From NCBI GenBank assembly GCA_026400935.1, contig JAPLNX010000167.1:1-51642 (forward strand): a stretch of 51,642 nucleotides of DNA. The letters run 5' to 3'. How positions within the stretch are numbered: position 1 is the first letter of the stretch; each line of letters begins with the position of its first letter. The notes beneath the pieces are model-generated. The model was not told where the DNA came from. It saw only the letters and a list, made by a program, of their open reading frames with translations, and did not search any database. The position numbers and the translations under genes were made by a program. This stretch comes from Planctomycetia bacterium. Its GTDB lineage: Bacteria; Planctomycetota; Planctomycetia; Planctomycetales; Planctomycetaceae. This document shows, piece by piece, positions 1-8,660 of the stretch.

Positions 1-1138
1 GAGCGGGGTAGAACTCGCGCTGTACGCGGTCGATGGTTGCTTTCGTGGCGGCGATCTGATTCCAGTCGCCGTCGCCGTGGTAATAGATGTAGAGCTTGGC
101 GACATCGCTCTCGTCGAGGCCCCCTTCGGCCAGCACGTTGCGGATGAACTGGAAGACGTTGCGAGTCTGCGTCTCCATGTCCTTGCCGACCGCCTTCGCT
201 TTGTTGTCGGCGGAGATCTGGCCGCCGATGAAAGCCAGCTTGCCGATCCGCCAGCCTTGAGTGAACTGGGTGTTGGGGATGCTCCAGTCCCAATGGTTTT
301 CCGGTTGCAGCCGCTGCTTGTCCTCACCGAGCACACCGATCCCTTCGACCTGAATCAGCTCGGCCGAGTTCGGGAACCCGGTGATCCGCAGCCCCGCACC
401 GGCGGCGGACGGGACCGACATGTAACGCCGACGGACGTTCGTCATCTTCTCCCAGTAGTCGGTCACTTCGCGCCCCTGGCCGAAGAAGCGGAAGAACGTG
501 TTCTGCCGCATGAGGCTGTTGCGATCGCCGCCGCCGGCTCGCAGCAGCGTGTCGAGATTGCGAAACGCATGATCGGTTTGAATTTCGATATCGCCGACGC
601 CCAGCACGTTGCCGTGCGCATCGAGCGAACGCTGGCCGCCGACGAAGATCATGTCGCCGACTTTCCAACCATGAGTGAACGGCAACGGCTTGCTCCAGCT
701 CCAGTGACCTGCGGGCATCAAGCGTTCTCGCGGTTCACCGACGACGGCCCAAGCATCAATCTGAATCAACGCCCCTTCGCGATCGAGCCCAACTCGCGTT
801 TCGGTCGTCGTTGGGCCAGGGTCGGAGAAGTAATCAAGCCGCACACGGTCGATCTCGTCCAGAAACTTCGCAACCTCCGCGTCGCCGCCATCGCACTGAA
901 AATAGATGTTGTGCTTGACGACATCTTTCATCTCGGCCCCCGCTTCGGCGAGGACTCGTTTCAACGCCTCAAACGCATTCCGCGTCTGAGTGGCGATGTC
1001 GGCACCGACGACTCGGCCTTGCTCATCCAGCGACATCTGGCCGCCCACCAGAATCAAATTCCCAGCTCGCACCGCCTGCGTGCTGCTGCCAGAAGCTCCT
1101 CCTTGATGATTCTGGGGAGCAATGAATTCCTTCTGCAT
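1..1138 (-). CDS. Triple RidA/YjgF-fold protein (3' end beyond window)
   Basis: Reading the minus strand from an ATG at 1138 gives an open frame that runs off the left edge (379 codons seen, no stop). The start is preceded by a GGAG Shine-Dalgarno about 8 nt upstream. The protein shows three consecutive units of the RidA/YjgF/endoribonuclease L-PSP family. Each has the family core 'GG-Q-x-S-x-D' followed by 'TQTRNxF' or a variant: VGGQMSLDEQGRVVG near residue 30, VGGQRSLDAHGNVLG near 170 and IGGQISADNKAKAVG near 300. RidA proteins are usually single domains of about 130 residues that hydrolyse reactive enamine/imine intermediates and act as trimers. A tandem of three could form an intramolecular pseudo-trimer (inference). 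No signal peptide is visible, so it is probably cytoplasmic. It is divergent from the hydrolase at 1279. The exact substrate is unknown. Confidence 0.85.
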   Translation of the reverse strand, partial: MQKEFIAPQNHQGGASGSSTQAVRAGNLILVGGQMSLDEQGRVVGADIATQTRNAFEALKRVLAEAGAEMKDVVKHNIYFQCDGGDAEVAKFLDEIDRVRLDYFSDPGPTTTETRVGLDREGALIQIDAWAVVGEPRERLMPAGHWSWSKPLPFTHGWKVGDMIFVGGQRSLDAHGNVLGVGDIEIQTDHAFRNLDTLLRAGGGDRNSLMRQNTFFRFFGQGREVTDYWEKMTNVRRRYMSVPSAAGAGLRITGFPNSAELIQVEGIGVLGEDKQRLQPENHWDWSIPNTQFTQGWRIGKLAFIGGQISADNKAKAVGKDMETQTRNVFQFIRNVLAEGGLDESDVAKLYIYYHGDGDWNQIAATKATIDRVQREFYPA

Positions 1139-1278
1139 TTGCGATCTCCGTGAGTTTTGTTGAATGTCGCAAAATGCACCGCCGGGGCACCAGGACATCC
1201 TTGCCAAGTTTTCAAGTTCTTAAGAGGCCGTTACGCTCGCCACCGCTTTGTAGCATCAAACACATGAGGAGCGGCAGC

Positions 1279-3306
1279 ATGAACCGGACGTGGATTTCAG
1301 TGGTGGTCTTTGGCTTGTGCGTGATGGTCAGTGGATTGGTCCGTGCAGACGGCCCGACGGACAACCAAGCCGAGAAGGTACGACCAGTACCGCCGTTAGG
1401 AATCGAAGTTCCGGAAGATCAACGGGACGACCTGGAAGACGGGCTGAAAAAACTCAAGACGATCATTGATGAATTAGCTCTCAGCAAAGATGCTCGCGTG
1501 AAAGAATTGCTGCCGGATGTGCAGATTTATCACAAGGCGGTTTTCGACGCTCTGACATATCGTGAGTTCTTCAAGCCACAAGAAATCAACACAGCCAAAA
1601 GTTTGTTGGTCGATGGTCAAACGCGAGCCGAACACCTTAAGGCGGGCAATGCGCCGTGGACCACTCAGGCGGGCCTTGTTCCACGAGGTTATGTTTCGAA
1701 AATCGATGGGAGCGTGCAGCCCTATGGTTTGATCATCCCGGATTCGTTCACCCCAACAGGGCCGCATCGCTGGCGAATGGATTTGTGGTTCCATGGGCGA
1801 GGCGAAGTGCTCAGCGAACTCAACTTCCTCGAAGACCGGCGTAAGAACAAAGGCCAGTTCACGCCGGCCGACACGATCGTCCTGCACCCTTATGGCCGCT
1901 ATTGCAACGCGAACAAGCTCGCAGGAGAGATTGATTCGCTCGAAGCGATCGAATCAGTGAAGCGTCGGTATCGCATCGACGATGATCGCATCGCGGTGCG
2001 CGGGTTTTCGATGGGTGGAGCTGCGTGCTGGCAGTTCGCCGTGCATTATGCTGATCGCTGGGCCGCTGCTGCTCCGGGTGCTGGTTTCTCCGAAACGCCA
2101 GACTTTTTGAAAGTCTTTCAAAAGGAAACACTGGAACCGACCTGGTTCGAGAAGAAGCTGTGGCACATGTATGACTGCACGGACTGGGCTGCAAATCTGG
2201 CTCAGCTTCCGACCGTTGCTTACAGCGGTGATAAAGACTCGCAAAAGCAAGCGGCAGACATCATGGCGGTGGCACTCAAGAAAGAAGGAATTGAGCTAAC
2301 TCATCTGATCGGGCCGGATACCGCTCACAGCTATCATCCGGTGACGAAGCTCGAAGTTGATCGCCGCATCGACAGCATCATGGCACTCGGTCGCGAACGA
2401 ATGCCGCGCACGATTCGCTTCGTGACCTATTCGCTGCGCTACAACCGCATGCACTGGGTTACGGTCGATGCGATTAAAGAGCATTGGTCGCAGGCGCGCG
2501 TCAACGCGGCGATCGTGGCGGACAGTTTTGTGAGTGTCACGACAAACAACATCGAACAACTGACGCTGTCGATTCCGTCGGGCTACGCGCCAATGGCCGT
2601 TGATGCCAGCGTGCAGATCAAGATCGATGACCAAACTATCGACGGACCGCATCCTGGCTCGGATTTGTCGTGGCAAGTGACGTTGCATCGTGAGGGGGCG
2701 GCTTGGAAACTCGGCGCGTTGCCAGCGAACGGACTTCGCAAACGACACGGTCTACAGGGGCCCATCGACGATGCGTTGATGGACTCTTTCGTTTTCGTAC
2801 GACCGACTGCGAAGTCCTCGCATGAAGCTGTCGAAAAATGGGTACAGGCCGAAATGAGTCACGCGATTGTCCATTGGCGGCAACAGTTTCGTGGTCACGC
2901 TCGCGTTGTTGATGACACCGCAGTGACTGACGAGCATATCGCGAACAGCAATCTCATTTTGTGGGGCGACCCGACCAGCAACGCTGTGCTTAAGAAGATC
3001 GCCGACAAGCTCCCGATCCGCTGGGGCGACAGCGAGATCACTGTTGGCGATGAGAAGTTCCCATCAGATCGTCACGCGGCGATCGCCATTTATCCGAACC
3101 CTCTCAACTCGAATCGCTACGTCGTACTCAACAGTAGTTTCACGTTTCGCGAGTACGATTACCTCAATAACGCTAGACAGGTTCCGAAACTTCCCGATTG
3201 GGCCATCATTGATTTACGTACTCCGCCCGGCAGCCGTTCCCCAGGAAAGATTGCGGAGGCAGGTTTCTTCAATGAGCAATGGCAGTTGAAGGCGGGGCAA
3301 GAATGA
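1279..3306 (+). CDS. Secreted alpha/beta hydrolase (prolyl-oligopeptidase-like)
   Basis: A 675-residue protein starting at ATG 1279. A GAGGAG Shine-Dalgarno lies 8 nt upstream, which is why this start is preferred over the in-frame ATG at 1264. An N-terminal signal peptide is visible (hydrophobic stretch after MNRTW, ending near VRADG). The middle carries a serine-hydrolase nucleophile elbow, RGFSMGGAA, with Ser near residue 245. A later Asp-containing SGDKDS loop and the His in DTAHSYHP are candidates for the rest of the triad. This arrangement fits the prolyl oligopeptidase/acyl-peptidase-like esterases common in planctomycetes. The last 280 residues are a poorly recognised extension with strand-rich character. 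It is probably exported and acts on a peptide, ester or carbohydrate-ester substrate, but the specificity cannot be told. It is a single gene flanked upstream by divergent ridA and downstream by a palindromic repeat. Confidence 0.8.
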   Translation: MNRTWISVVVFGLCVMVSGLVRADGPTDNQAEKVRPVPPLGIEVPEDQRDDLEDGLKKLKTIIDELALSKDARVKELLPDVQIYHKAVFDALTYREFFKPQEINTAKSLLVDGQTRAEHLKAGNAPWTTQAGLVPRGYVSKIDGSVQPYGLIIPDSFTPTGPHRWRMDLWFHGRGEVLSELNFLEDRRKNKGQFTPADTIVLHPYGRYCNANKLAGEIDSLEAIESVKRRYRIDDDRIAVRGFSMGGAACWQFAVHYADRWAAAAPGAGFSETPDFLKVFQKETLEPTWFEKKLWHMYDCTDWAANLAQLPTVAYSGDKDSQKQAADIMAVALKKEGIELTHLIGPDTAHSYHPVTKLEVDRRIDSIMALGRERMPRTIRFVTYSLRYNRMHWVTVDAIKEHWSQARVNAAIVADSFVSVTTNNIEQLTLSIPSGYAPMAVDASVQIKIDDQTIDGPHPGSDLSWQVTLHREGAAWKLGALPANGLRKRHGLQGPIDDALMDSFVFVRPTAKSSHEAVEKWVQAEMSHAIVHWRQQFRGHARVVDDTAVTDEHIANSNLILWGDPTSNAVLKKIADKLPIRWGDSEITVGDEKFPSDRHAAIAIYPNPLNSNRYVVLNSSFTFREYDYLNNARQVPKLPDWAIIDLRTPPGSRSPGKIAEAGFFNEQWQLKAGQE

Positions 3307-3325
3307 CCCCCTGAGTAACAATCAA

Positions 3326-3457
3326 CGTAGCCATCACGCGGAGAGGCTGTGAGTTTTTCGGTAGGACGGCCCTTCTGGGCCGTCGAATGAACAACTTCAA
3401 GACGCCTCGGAAGGGACGTCCAGTAGATAATCACAGCCTCGGAGAGTGGGGGCTACG
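3326..3457. repeat. Intergenic palindromic element (CGTAGCC...GGCTACG)
   Basis: The outer arms, about 27 bp each at 3326-3352 and 3431-3457, are inverted copies sharing GAGGCTGTGA / TCACAGCCTC. An inner hairpin GGACGGCCC / GGGCCGTC sits at 3364-3383. It fills most of the space between two hydrolase genes. It is probably a non-autonomous miniature palindrome. It could also act as a transcription end for the upstream gene, although no T-run follows. Confidence 0.65.
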
Positions 3458-3510
3458 TATTCGCGACCAAAGGTAGCTTGAAATTCGTCACCTCACAGTA
3501 AGGCTTTCGC

Positions 3511-4311
3511 GTGTTCACGAAAATCAATATCCCCGGAGCCACACTCAACGTGTACGACATCGGTGCAGGAACGCCGATTTTGTTTGTGCATGGTTTTCCG
3601 CTTGATCACACGATGTGGCGATTTCAGATCGCCGAATTATCGAAAACCTTTCGTTGCATTGCACCCGACTTACGCGGCTTTGGACAAAGCACGGTAACCG
3701 AAGGCAAAGTGACGATGCAGCAATTCGCCGACGACTTGGCCGCGCTTCTCGATGCTTTGAATGTGACTCAACCGGTTGTCTTCTGCGGTCTGTCGATGGG
3801 TGGCTGCATCGCTTGGCAGTTCGTTCGTCGTCACAGTCTGCGATTGAAAGGACTCATTCTTTGCGACACTCGCGCGGTCCCTGATCCACCAGAAGTGGCA
3901 GCGAATCGATTGAAGATGGCAAATGACGTCGTTGAACAAGGACCGACAATCGTAGCCAACGCGATGTTGCCGCGACTCTTCGCGGCCGAGACAGCACAAA
4001 CTCAACCTGCTCTCATTGACGATCTACGGCAAGTGATCCTGCGCACGAATCCGCTCGGCATCGCTGCCGCCGCTCGAGGTATGGCCGAGCGAGCCGACGC
4101 CTGCCCGTGGCTCACGTCGATCGCTGTTCCCAGCTTGTTGATTGTCGGCGAACAGGATGTGATTTCCACTGCTGCCGAAATGCAAACCGTCGCGAATGCG
4201 ATTCCTGGATCTCAAATCGCGGTGCTCCCAAACGCAGGCCACATGGCTCCAATGGAGAACTCGGCAATGACGAACGCGGCGATGCGCAGTTTCTTGGAGT
4301 CGCTCGGTTAG
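3511..4311 (+). CDS. Alpha/beta-fold hydrolase, 3-oxoadipate enol-lactonase-like
   Basis: A 266-residue cytoplasmic protein starting at GTG 3511, with AAGG about 7 nt upstream. It has the complete fold signature of the alpha/beta hydrolase family: an oxyanion region VHGFPLDHTMW, the nucleophile elbow CGLSMGGCIAW (Ser near residue 95), an acidic residue in VGEQDVIS and a catalytic His in NAGHMAPME close to the C-terminus. Length and order match PcaD/RutD/haloperoxidase-type hydrolases. There are no pca genes nearby, so a lactonase or esterase role is generic. It does not appear to share an operon with the FG-GAP gene downstream, which is 152 nt away and has its own ribosome site. I see nothing odd apart from the GTG start. 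Confidence 0.85.
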   Translation: MFTKINIPGATLNVYDIGAGTPILFVHGFPLDHTMWRFQIAELSKTFRCIAPDLRGFGQSTVTEGKVTMQQFADDLAALLDALNVTQPVVFCGLSMGGCIAWQFVRRHSLRLKGLILCDTRAVPDPPEVAANRLKMANDVVEQGPTIVANAMLPRLFAAETAQTQPALIDDLRQVILRTNPLGIAAAARGMAERADACPWLTSIAVPSLLIVGEQDVISTAAEMQTVANAIPGSQIAVLPNAGHMAPMENSAMTNAAMRSFLESLG

Positions 4312-4463
4312 TCCTCATAGAAGCAATGTCCGCCAGCCCCACTGAGTTCGTCTCATTGGTCTCTACACAACTCAGATTTGCGTTGACTCTGCTGATTCGT
4401 CATTGTCCGCTCCCCTTGGAGAGAGCGACTGTTGGCTCCAGTTTTTTTGAGGAAGAGCAAATC

Positions 4464-5612
4464 ATGATGCGACCGTTGTTCTTTTTGGTCATGGCTTTGG
4501 CGTCTTACGGGATCGCCGCACACATTGCGGTTGGTGCAGACTTTCCGACGTTTGAAGCACAGACGCTTGATCCGGAAGTTGGCAAAGTTTGTTATGCACC
4601 CGACTGGAAGAAACGCGTCGTCATCGAAGATCAAACGGAACGCGATAACGTTTGCATCGCGCCGCTAGATATCGACGGGGACGGCCAGATCGACTTCGCG
4701 CTGGGTGCCGGTTGGCTCAACAAAAATATCGGCCAGATCGTGTGGCTGTCGCGTGGAGCGTCGCTCGATGAAAAGTGGCGCGTGCATCTGATCGGCCACG
4801 AGCCGTGGACTCATCGGATGAGGTTCGCGAATCTAACCGGCGGGCCGCGTCCGCAGTTGGTTGTCTCACCGTTGACCAAGACGCAAGGAGACGGAGCGCG
4901 GCTGCTGGCGTTCTTTATTCCGACAAATCCGAAGACTGACAAGTGGCCGAGCCAAGTGCTCAACGGCTCGATGAACCGCATGCACAATCATTGGCATCTC
5001 AATTGGAGCGGCGCCAACGAGGGTAACGTCGATACTGTCACTGCCAGCCAGGAAGGAGTGCATCTCATCCCGTCACAAGTGGTGATTGACGGCGCTTCGA
5101 GAACATTGCAAACGTCAGTGCCCCAAAAACTTGGTATTGGCGCAAGCGGCGACAAGCCAGAAGCGAAAGGGGCGGGCGAGATCAAAGTCGGCAAATTGAA
5201 GAACGGCCCGCGATTCATCACGACCGTTGAGCCAATGCACGGGCAAGCCTGTGTCGTCTATGTCGAACCGCCCAAAGGAACGAAGACCGCTGACGGCTTG
5301 TGGCCTCGAATCATCATCGACGACACCCTCAATCGCGGTCACGCTCTGTGGACCTGCGACATCGACGGTGACGGCGGCGATGAAATCGTCTTGGGATTCA
5401 GCGATCCTGGCCCCGGCCCGATCAAAGGGCCTGGTGTATTCATCTACAAAGCGGACGATGCGACGGCGACCAAATGGGCCAAGCACACGATCGACGACGG
5501 CGGCATCGCGACCGAAGACCTGATCTGTGCCGACCTCAACGGCGACGGCAAGCTCGACATCGTCGCCGGCGGCCGAGCGTCGCATAACGTGAAGCTGTAT
5601 CTACAAAAATAA
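4464..5612 (+). CDS. Secreted FG-GAP/VCBS repeat protein
   Basis: A 382-residue protein from ATG 4464, with GAGGAAGAG 7-14 nt upstream. The frame is open further upstream, but that region overlaps the hydrolase gene and has no ribosome site. A signal peptide is clear (MMRPLFFLVMALASYGIAAH, cleavage near VGADF). Calcium-binding FG-GAP/VCBS motifs are present: DIDGDGQIDFALG near residue 72, DIDGDGGDEIVLG near 300 and DLNGDGKLDIVAG near 358. These proteins form beta-propellers on the cell surface or in the periplasm and are abundant in planctomycetes, where their ligands are mostly unknown. No catalytic residues are recognised. The gene stands alone. Confidence 0.8.
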   Translation: MMRPLFFLVMALASYGIAAHIAVGADFPTFEAQTLDPEVGKVCYAPDWKKRVVIEDQTERDNVCIAPLDIDGDGQIDFALGAGWLNKNIGQIVWLSRGASLDEKWRVHLIGHEPWTHRMRFANLTGGPRPQLVVSPLTKTQGDGARLLAFFIPTNPKTDKWPSQVLNGSMNRMHNHWHLNWSGANEGNVDTVTASQEGVHLIPSQVVIDGASRTLQTSVPQKLGIGASGDKPEAKGAGEIKVGKLKNGPRFITTVEPMHGQACVVYVEPPKGTKTADGLWPRIIIDDTLNRGHALWTCDIDGDGGDEIVLGFSDPGPGPIKGPGVFIYKADDATATKWAKHTIDDGGIATEDLICADLNGDGKLDIVAGGRASHNVKLYLQK

Positions 5613-5648
5613 GCGAATTCTTGTCTTAAGCTGGTTTCTTGCACGTCT

Positions 5649-5726
5649 TTGGTGAGCCGGGCGGCGTTAGCCCCCGGACCGAGCCTGGGAAAACTGTCCG
5701 GGGGCTGGCGCCACCCTGCTCACCAA
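5649..5726. repeat. Intergenic palindrome TTGGTGAGC...GCTCACCAA
   Basis: A 78-bp imperfect palindrome with outer arms TTGGTGAGC / GCTCACCAA and inner arms GGCGTTAGCCCCCGGA / TCCGGGGGCTGGCGCC. It lies directly upstream of the enoyl reductase gene and may be transcribed as part of its 5' leader. It looks like a dispersed planctomycete miniature repeat. Only one copy of this type is in the window. Confidence 0.65.
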
Positions 5727-5758
5727 TAGGGTTGCGGCTTTGCCGCGTTAGGTATGAC

Positions 5759-6556
5759 ATGACCGACTTCCTCCAACTCAGCGGCAAACGCATCGTGCTG
5801 TTTGGCATGGCCAATCGGAAGAGCGTCGCAGCACATATCGGGCAGGCGCTGACAGAAGTCGGGGCTCATGTCATTCACGTGGTGCGGAGCGAACAGCGGC
5901 GAGAACAGATTCGTAAGCTCGTCGGTGACATCCCGATCCATGTGTGCGACGTCGAGCATCAAGCACAGATCGACCGAGTGCGCGACAAAATTGCTGCGCA
6001 GCACGGGCCGATTCAGGGGCTTGTGCATTCGCTCGCGTTCGCCGATTACTCGGCAGGCTGGTTGCCGTTTCACGAGACGCCGCGTCGAGCGTTCCTGCAA
6101 GCGGTCGATGTGTCGTGCTTTTCATTCATCGCGATTGCAAACGCTTTTCGTGATTTGCTCGACCGCGAGCAAGGGAGCGCGGTGACGGTGTCGATCTCAA
6201 CGACGCGCATGGCCGCCGAGAACTACGGCTATATGGCTCCTGTCAAAGCAGCGCTCGATTCGTCAGTCTGTTTTTTGGCGAAGTCGTTTTCGAAATTTTC
6301 GGCGATTCGATTCAACGCTGTCTGTCCCGGCCTGCTGAAGACCTCGGCATCGGCGGGGATTCCCGGTTACGTCGATAGTTTCTTGCACGCCGAGAAAGCG
6401 ACGCTACGAAAACGCGCCGTGCAGACCGACGAAGTTGCCAACGCTGTCGCATTTTTGCTAAGCCCACGATCGTCAGGAATCAACGCGCAAGGTTTGGTGA
6501 TCGACGCAGGGATGTCGGTGAATTATTTCGATGATGAGTTGGTGCGACCGATGTAG
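5759..6556 (+). CDS. fabI: Enoyl-ACP reductase, FabI-type SDR
   Basis: A 265-residue protein from ATG 5759. It is expected to perform the NAD(P)H-dependent reduction of trans-2-enoyl-ACP in type II fatty acid synthesis. The N-terminal nucleotide-binding segment [17 protein letters not shown] has the divergent Rossmann glycine pattern typical of FabI rather than ordinary SDRs. The active site is YGYMAPVK near residue 160, with the FabI spacing Tyr-x6-Lys. The C-terminus [20 protein letters not shown] also fits. Length is normal for FabI. The frame is open 40 codons upstream, but that part is the palindrome and is not coding. The leader has no strong Shine-Dalgarno. A paralogue with another enoyl or SDR substrate cannot be excluded. 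It is 25 kb from the Pfa cluster, so a functional link is not implied. Confidence 0.85.
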   Translation: MTDFLQLSGKRIVLFGMANRKSVAAHIGQALTEVGAHVIHVVRSEQRREQIRKLVGDIPIHVCDVEHQAQIDRVRDKIAAQHGPIQGLVHSLAFADYSAGWLPFHETPRRAFLQAVDVSCFSFIAIANAFRDLLDREQGSAVTVSISTTRMAAENYGYMAPVKAALDSSVCFLAKSFSKFSAIRFNAVCPGLLKTSASAGIPGYVDSFLHAEKATLRKRAVQTDEVANAVAFLLSPRSSGINAQGLVIDAGMSVNYFDDELVRPM

Positions 6557-6570
6557 TCGCGGAGCAAGCA

Positions 6571-6653
6571 GATTGGTCATTGGCTATCGGTCATCGGTCA
6601 ATCTTGATTTCCAAATGATCAACGACCAATGACCAATAGCCAACGATCAATGT
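6571..6653. repeat. AT-richer palindrome built on GGTCATTGG units
   Basis: Left arm 6571-6603 (GATTGGTCATTGGCTAT, then CGGTCATCGGTCAATC) pairs with right arm 6616-6653 (GATCAACGACCAATGACC, then AATAGCCAACGATCAATG). Each arm also contains short direct repeats of GGTCATTGG. A related element is at 27157-27243. The rest of the 6557-6799 gap shows no gene. Confidence 0.6.
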
Positions 6654-6799
6654 CCCACATTTCAAAACCATTCTCCGTTACCCCCGTCGACCTCTTCTGG
6701 AACCCCTCTGCCCCCGAACTCGCTCCTGTCCTTAACGCGACACGCGGCCTATACTGCGAACCGTCATAAACTACTTCGAGACGCACACCATTCAACATC

Positions 6800-7366
6800 A
6801 TGCCTGAATCATTGCGAGGCCGCTTTCTGATTTCCGCCAAGCGTTTGCGCGACCCGAATTTTTTCAAGACGGTCGTGTTTATGCTGGAACATAATCAGCA
6901 CGGGGCGATGGGTTTGGTGGTCAACCGACCGTCATCAGTGACGGTGACGCAAGTCTTGTCCGACCACTTTGAGCTGCCCGAGACCGGCGAAGTCGTATTC
7001 ATGGGAGGACCGGTCGAGCCGGGGAACCTCTTCATCTTGCATAACGCCGAGGAACTTGATTTCTCGGAAGAACCGCCGCTCAACGGAGTGTTTGTGGGTT
7101 GCACCAAAGAAGTGTTTCAGTCGGTTGTTGAAGCCGTTTCAGAAGGTGATGAGCGAGCACGCTTTCGAGTTTTCTCCGGCTGCGCGGGTTGGTCTGCAAA
7201 GCAACTCGAAGGAGAGATCAATCGCGGTGATTGGTTCATTCATGATGCTCGGCCAGAGTATGTGTTTCAAAAAGACCCTTATGAATTGTGGGACGTGCTG
7301 ACTCGCAATTACCAAATGGCTCATCGCATTCTGCCGCAGCGAACCGAGCATCCGGAGTGGAATTGA
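6800..7366 (+). CDS. YqgE/AlgH family protein (DUF179)
   Basis: A 188-residue cytoplasmic protein from ATG 6800. The family signatures are plain: an N-terminal GRFLISAKRLRDPNFFKTVV, then HGAMGLVVNRPS, then the central VFMGGPVEPGNLFILH, and a C-terminal GCAGWSAKQLEGEINRGDW. Length is exactly that of the YqgE/AlgH family. The biochemical function of the family is unknown. AlgH was first named for an effect on alginate expression in Pseudomonas, which is not informative here. The gene stands alone between palindromes. Confidence 0.92.
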   Translation: MPESLRGRFLISAKRLRDPNFFKTVVFMLEHNQHGAMGLVVNRPSSVTVTQVLSDHFELPETGEVVFMGGPVEPGNLFILHNAEELDFSEEPPLNGVFVGCTKEVFQSVVEAVSEGDERARFRVFSGCAGWSAKQLEGEINRGDWFIHDARPEYVFQKDPYELWDVLTRNYQMAHRILPQRTEHPEWN

Positions 7367-7381
7367 ATTTCCGATCGCTTT

Positions 7382-7448
7382 CGTAACACAGGCGGCTCGC
7401 CTGAGATGTTCAAGGATGGCTGGAGAAGGCGAGCCGCCTGCTCTACGG
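7382..7448. repeat. Palindrome ACAGGCGGCTCGCCT (copy 1 of 2)
   Basis: Arms ACAGGCGGCTCGCCT at 7388-7402 and AGGCGAGCCGCCTGCT at 7427-7442, with CTACGG after the right arm. The same element recurs at 24442-24507. It separates yqgE from the epimerase gene and ends about 25 nt before the epimerase start, so it probably lies in that gene's leader. Confidence 0.75.
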
Positions 7449-7471
7449 TTGCGTCAAAGGACTCCTCGACA

Positions 7472-8437
7472 ATGACGTTGATCACGTTGACTGATCCGAC
7501 AACCGCTTCTACGGCGCGGATTGCTCCACAGTTTGGTTTCAATTGTTTTGAATTCATCGCCCGAGTTCGCGATTGGTCAATCAACGTTTTGGACGCAGCT
7601 CCGGATTTTCCCAACAGCACACTGCGACCGAGCGGCCACGGGGTTCCGTTGCTTTTTCCGTTTCCGAACCGCATCCGCGACGGAAAGTATTCTTGGGAAG
7701 GACGCGATTACGTCATCGGATCTGAAACCGGTCGACACGACAACAATGGGAATGCGATTCACGGTTTCTGCATCGACCGACCTTGGCGAGTGATTGATCA
7801 AGGAGGCCGGTTCGTCGTTGGTCAGTTTCAGTTATCTGTCGATGCGCCAGAGCGACGATCATTTTGGCCCGCTGATTTTGTCATCGACGTCCGGTACGAA
7901 CTGCGAGGCAGCACGCTGCGGTCAGACATCCGCATTCACAATCCGGATTCGGTGTCACTGCCGTGGGGATTCGGGACGCATCCGTACTTTCGTCTGCCGC
8001 TTGATCCACAGAGCAAACCAGCTCGTTGCTTGATTCAAGTTCCTGCTGATAGCGAATGGGTGTTAAAGGATTGCTTGCCGAGCGGCGCTCGGCGGCCTGT
8101 GTCACGTCACAAGGATTTGCGAGAAGGTGAATACTTCGACGTGCTGAAACTAGACGACGTGCTGACGGACATCGAATCGTCGCAAGGTGTCATTGAGACC
8201 GCTGTCATCGACGAGTCCGCTGGGTTGCAAGTGACTCAGCGGTTCGATTCATCCTTTCGCGAGATCGTCGTCTTCACGCCACCGCAGCGTGAATGCGTTT
8301 GCATCGAGCCTTACACGTGCGTGACCGACGCGATCAATTTGCAGAGTCAGGGAGTCGATGCCGGCTTGCGAGTTCTGCCGCCGGGAGCGAGCGCTCACTT
8401 GTGGTTTGAGATTTCCGCTGGCACGCTGTTGTGCTGA
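7472..8437 (+). CDS. Aldose 1-epimerase (galactose mutarotase-like) family protein
   Basis: A 321-residue protein from ATG 7472. The upstream in-frame codons belong to the palindrome. The galactose-mutarotase fold is supported by HGVPLLFPFPNRIRDG near residue 55, NAIHGFCIDRPW near 90 (first active-site His), GFGTHPYFRLP near 170 (second His) and CIEPYTCVTDAIN near 285 (catalytic Glu). These correspond in order to the GalM catalytic set. The substrate could be an aldose or a hexose-6-phosphate (YeaD-like). No sugar operon surrounds it. No signal peptide is seen, so it is cytoplasmic. Confidence 0.85.
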   Translation: MTLITLTDPTTASTARIAPQFGFNCFEFIARVRDWSINVLDAAPDFPNSTLRPSGHGVPLLFPFPNRIRDGKYSWEGRDYVIGSETGRHDNNGNAIHGFCIDRPWRVIDQGGRFVVGQFQLSVDAPERRSFWPADFVIDVRYELRGSTLRSDIRIHNPDSVSLPWGFGTHPYFRLPLDPQSKPARCLIQVPADSEWVLKDCLPSGARRPVSRHKDLREGEYFDVLKLDDVLTDIESSQGVIETAVIDESAGLQVTQRFDSSFREIVVFTPPQRECVCIEPYTCVTDAINLQSQGVDAGLRVLPPGASAHLWFEISAGTLLC

Positions 8438-8487
8438 AGAAGGGATAAGTACCCGTCAGATGCCGAGATGTCCCCTCAATCAAACGA

Positions 8488-8600
8488 CCCACCGAGCTCG
8501 ACTCGGTGGCTCGCGGGCTTTTGCACTACGGTGGTCAAAATTTCCAATGAAACACCGCGTAGTGCAAAGGCCCGAATCCACCGAGGCAAGCTCGGAGGGG
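8488..8600. repeat. Palindromic element, intergenic sister of the copy inside rnr
   Basis: A 113-bp imperfect palindrome: CCCACCGAGCTCGACTCGG opens it, GGGCTTTTGCACTACG and CGTAGTGCAAAGGCCC form the inner stem, and CACCGAGGCAAGCTCGG closes it. The element at 48453-48554 shares the order and most bases. The wider gap between the epimerase and the HEAT/TPR gene (8438-8660) shows no gene. Confidence 0.8.
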
Positions 8601-8660
8601 TTCGTAGACATCGCTTGTTTGAGGACTACCACGAAGCCCGTCATGTGCCGAGATGCTGCC

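Noticed and set aside
77-1153. Plus-strand open frame of 358 codons
   Set aside because: It is antisense to the RidA-type protein, whose minus-strand translation gives three clear family domains and a ribosome site.
4107-4463. N-terminal extension of the FG-GAP protein
   Set aside because: It overlaps the preceding hydrolase in another frame, has no ribosome site, and would bury the evident signal peptide.
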